Assembly: GCA_020160915.1 (NCBI GenBank)
Contig: JAIUPK010000004.1
Span: 372,001-436,000, forward strand
Length of the DNA stretch: 64,000 bases
Source: Actinomycetota bacterium
Lineage (GTDB): Bacteria > Actinomycetota > Actinomycetes > Actinomycetales > Microbacteriaceae
Reading direction: 5' to 3'
Shown here piece by piece: positions 61,173-64,000 of the stretch. The notes under the pieces are model-generated. The model searched no databases. It had not been told where the DNA came from and saw only the letters and a list, made by a program, of their open reading frames with translations. The position numbers and the translations under genes were made by a program. Numbering within the stretch: position 1 is the stretch's first letter; the number at the start of each line of letters is the position of its first letter.

Positions 61173-64000
61173 TGATCGATCGTCGCACCTTCCTGCAGGG
61201 GAGCCTCTCGGCCGCAGTCATCGCCGCCCTGGCCGAGGGCGGGGCCTTCGCGGCCCAACCCGGCGCAGCCTTCGGCCCCGCGGCGGTGCGGGCGCTCAAC
61301 CCTGCCCCGCCCGGCTCGCGCACACCGTACTCGCTCACGACGAGCTCTGTGCTGAGCGAGGACTACTTCATGACGGCCTCGGTGCCGATCGACCCGACGG
61401 CGGACTCGGTGGGGCCCTTCGTGAACCTCAATGGAGACGTCGAGGCGCTCGTGGTCTCCGGCGGCATCCTCTCGCACCTTGCGCGAGACAGCACGCAGCC
61501 GTCGGGATGGTCGTTCGGGGCGGTTCCCGGCATGCCCGGAAACACGCTGCCCGCCGGAAGCATGGTTGCGGCCGTGTGGGACACCGTCTCATTTCCGCTG
61601 CCGGTGCTGATGGCGATCGTGGTACCTCCGCCACAGCCGAACGCTGCCCCGTTCTCCTACGTCGTGAGCTTCGATTCAGTCAACGGCTGGCAGTGTCAGG
61701 TCGACACCAGCACTGTCACGTCCGCGTCCGTCGTGTCCCTCCGAGCCATGCATGCCCAGGACGGGTCGGGCTACATCTACGCGGTCGGTGACGACGGGGT
61801 GATCAGCGCCTGGGGCGGGGAGATTGCACCCGGCGGGCCGCTCATCACCCAGTTCCAAGGCCAGATCACGGATGCCCTGCTCCTGTACGGCGGACTATCC
61901 GCGGCGCCCAACCTGGGTGTGCTAGGACTGAACACCGACGGCAACGCGTACTGGTACCCGTGGAACGGAACCTCCTATGGAGCCGGCGTCAATCAGGGGG
62001 CGGCGACCGAGCTCATCTGGGCGGGGTTCGGCTCCACCCCGAACGGTCCCGACTTCGTCTTCCGCTTCGGCTCGATCCTCGAGGGGTTCATCGCCTTCGA
62101 ATCGGTCCTAGGCGACCTCACCGCCCCCGACGTGCAGGAGGCCGTGGTGTGGAGCGAGGCCGCCCAGCCATCCTTCGCGGTGCTCGCCGAGGGCGCGATC
62201 ATCATCCTCTCGGGCCTCGACGGGCTTAGCGTCACACCGGGAGTGACGATCGAGACCGGGTTCGCCGCCATGTACGGGATCTCCGATGTCGCCACCCTGC
62301 CGACCCTCTTCCTCGTGGACAGTGCGTTCGGCCTGCTCAGCGTGCTCACCAAGGATGCTGCGACGTCGGCTTGGTCGCTCACTCCCGTGATGCTGCCGAG
62401 CAGCGAGGCACTGGACATCACGAACTGGCGCACTCAGCTCACGGTGCTCGACGTCAACGGGGCACCTGTCTCCGGGGTCGAGGTGTCAGTGTCCGCCGAC
62501 AGCACCGTCGGCGTCTGGCAGGCCAGCGGCAACGTCGTCCTCGGCCCCACGACTCCGCAGACCTTCACCACTGACCAGCACGGCATGGTCACGCTGGCCC
62601 TGGCCGCACTCGACCTGCAGCCGCCCGCGATCACCGCGCAGGTCAGCGGCGGCAGCGCGACCTCCTACACGCCGGGTGCCGACGTTCACGCGTTCCTCGG
62701 AGGCACTGCGCCTCTGAACGGGATGCCCGCGATCACTCCTACCGACCCCTCGGCACTGCTCGGCAACGGTCCCGACGGCCAACCCCTGACCAACCTCAGC
62801 GGTACAGCACCGGCTGCCGCCGTCGCGAGCGCGTTGAACCAGACCATGGTCGCTGCCAATGGCCCTCCGCCCCAGACGGGCGACATCCAGTCGTACAAGC
62901 TCGACCTGACGGGAGCCGATCCCGTCTACTCGTCGTCCCAGGATCCGAACTCGCCCTCGACGGCACCCGACGTCGTCTATCTCACCCCCACCGGCAGCGC
63001 GGGCGCGTGGTGGGACAAGGTCAAGGCCGACTTCCACTCAGTGGAGCACGCGATCCGCAAGGACGTGATCGCCGTCGAGCAGTACACCGCGAAGTGGGTC
63101 GCGGCGACCGAGAACGCCGCTGCGGCCTGGGTGATCACCCTCGGTGTCGCGGTCACCGACGACCTCAAGGACATCGCGGTCTTCGTCATCGATTCGCTGG
63201 AGAGCGCGATCACGGCGATCCACGGAGTGTTCAATGCCATCGCCCTCGATGTCGATCGCGCCATCCAGTGGCTGCGGATGGCGCTGTCCGACCTGTTCCA
63301 GGAGGTCGAGAGCAACACGCAGGTGCTCCTCGGCTGGCTGGGCCAGCTGCCGGCGACGCTGGCTGGGCTGCTTCCGCACATCCCGGATCTCACCAACGGA
63401 TACTTCATCGCCAAGGAATCCGACATCACCAACCGGCTGGATTCGGTGTTCACGACGACCCAGGGCAGCGGATGGACGCTCGACAACGTCTCGGGCTCAT
63501 CCACCGGCGAACTCGGGGCTTTCGATCCGGCATCGATCCTCACCGACGTGCGCCATAACTGGCTCCTCGACAAGATCGTGCACGCCTTCGACGAGGCACT
63601 GCAACCGGGGGGCACGGATGCCGCGCTCGGGTCGGTGGCGTCCGATCTCATCGACGCCGTGACCGCGCTCGTCACGCTCATCGGCGAGATCGCTGACGAC
63701 ATCGCCAACACCATCTACGGCGCACTCTCGAACGCCTCGGACCTCAAGACCATGGGCATGTCGATCCTCGTCGAGATGCTGGAGAAGATCACCGCCAATG
63801 TGCTGACCTTCGCCGACACCGTGATCGCCAAGCTGCTCGACGCCGTGAATGCGGCCATCACGAGCTTCGCGAACGTGCTGACGACGCCGGTGCCCGGACT
63901 CACCCTGCTGGCGGCGGTCCTGAGCAAGTTCGGCGTGCACGTGGACACCTCCGCCGGGCACGTCTACGGCCTGATGATGATGTTCCCGGCGACCCTCGCC
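61172..64000 (+). CDS. Very large Tat-exported protein of unknown family, 5' part
   Basis: An open frame from ATG 61172 to the window edge (943 codons, no stop), so the protein is larger. It begins with a twin-arginine signal (MIDRRTFLQGSLSAAVIAAL). Residues ~30-410 are beta-rich with propeller-like strands (GSGYIYAVGDDGVISAW). An Ig-like domain is at about 423-505 (VLDVNGAPVSGVEVSV). From about 612 a long amphipathic-helical region follows (WWDKVKADFHSVEHAIRKDV, DSLESAITAIHGVFNAIAL, ALSDLFQEVESN). AGGAGG precedes the ATG, and the start overlaps the RCC1 stop. Export folded by Tat suggests a cofactor or preassembled structure. Family not recognised. Confidence 0.75.
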   Translation, partial: MIDRRTFLQGSLSAAVIAALAEGGAFAAQPGAAFGPAAVRALNPAPPGSRTPYSLTTSSVLSEDYFMTASVPIDPTADSVGPFVNLNGDVEALVVSGGILSHLARDSTQPSGWSFGAVPGMPGNTLPAGSMVAAVWDTVSFPLPVLMAIVVPPPQPNAAPFSYVVSFDSVNGWQCQVDTSTVTSASVVSLRAMHAQDGSGYIYAVGDDGVISAWGGEIAPGGPLITQFQGQITDALLLYGGLSAAPNLGVLGLNTDGNAYWYPWNGTSYGAGVNQGAATELIWAGFGSTPNGPDFVFRFGSILEGFIAFESVLGDLTAPDVQEAVVWSEAAQPSFAVLAEGAIIILSGLDGLSVTPGVTIETGFAAMYGISDVATLPTLFLVDSAFGLLSVLTKDAATSAWSLTPVMLPSSEALDITNWRTQLTVLDVNGAPVSGVEVSVSADSTVGVWQASGNVVLGPTTPQTFTTDQHGMVTLALAALDLQPPAITAQVSGGSATSYTPGADVHAFLGGTAPLNGMPAITPTDPSALLGNGPDGQPLTNLSGTAPAAAVASALNQTMVAANGPPPQTGDIQSYKLDLTGADPVYSSSQDPNSPSTAPDVVYLTPTGSAGAWWDKVKADFHSVEHAIRKDVIAVEQYTAKWVAATENAAAAWVITLGVAVTDDLKDIAVFVIDSLESAITAIHGVFNAIALDVDRAIQWLRMALSDLFQEVESNTQVLLGWLGQLPATLAGLLPHIPDLTNGYFIAKESDITNRLDSVFTTTQGSGWTLDNVSGSSTGELGAFDPASILTDVRHNWLLDKIVHAFDEALQPGGTDAALGSVASDLIDAVTALVTLIGEIADDIANTIYGALSNASDLKTMGMSILVEMLEKITANVLTFADTVIAKLLDAVNAAITSFANVLTTPVPGLTLLAAVLSKFGVHVDTSAGHVYGLMMMFPATLA

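Overview
The window is high-GC chromosomal DNA from an actinobacterium, most probably the family Microbacteriaceae. Supporting signs are sepH, the DUF3093/DUF4193 and DUF7455 genes, both topoisomerase IV subunits, a GSI-type glutamine synthetase regulon with glnE, polyphosphate glucokinase, and many promoters placed directly at start codons. No insertion sequence, integrase, phage gene, CRISPR array, tRNA or rRNA was seen. Genes are packed, usually with stop/start overlaps, and no stretch over 300 bases lacks a gene.

Layout. 1-2.9 kb: end of a DUF3093 gene, DUF4193, sepH and a phosphodiesterase/phosphatase. 2.9-9.4 kb: parC and parE on either side of a type B esterase, then a DUF7455 gene. 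9.4-12.9 kb: a tightly coupled sigA-murT-gatD cluster whose two cell-wall genes have lost key residues. 13-16.9 kb: MFS transporter, PAC2 protein, leucyl aminopeptidase. 17-23 kb: lipoate-centred genes (lpdA, sucB, lipB, lipA) with a membrane pseudokinase between them. 23-30.2 kb: DUF4191 and RDD membrane proteins, then nitrogen assimilation (glnA with a GlnR-type box and a strong terminator, glnE, glnA2). 30.2-34.2 kb: panB, DUF72, a 55-residue protein, map, ppgK and a small lipoprotein. 34.3-42.1 kb: a complete kdpFABCDE potassium operon preceded by an extra 27-residue membrane peptide gene. 42-48.8 kb: DUF2231, VIT1-type transporter, then a coupled response regulator, histidine kinase, ferric-reductase-like protein, FMN-binding protein and ApbE, probably a regulated membrane flavin/heme electron route. 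48.8-51.2 kb: RNase P RNA, RNase HI, a zinc-ribbon-family protein without its cysteines, Nif3. 51.2-57 kb: an NCS1 permease with a roughly 500-residue disordered front, an EamA exporter and a secreted clostripain-like lipoprotein. 57-59.5 kb: two membrane proteins divergent from a TetR gene with a twin operator, then a second TetR gene. 59.5-64 kb: a promoter followed by a membrane-anchored seven-repeat RCC1 propeller coupled to a very large Tat-exported protein that runs off the window.

The most novel-looking items are the MurT/GatD pair without the glutaminase cysteine or zinc ribbon (possibly repurposed for group B peptidoglycan), the RCC1/Tat-exported giant pair, the tiny Kdp-leader membrane peptide, the NCS1 permease with a giant disordered domain, and a window-wide pattern of leaderless promoters (-10 hexamer 6-7 nt before ATG/GTG in about 16 genes). 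All assignments come from reading the sequence. No database search was run.
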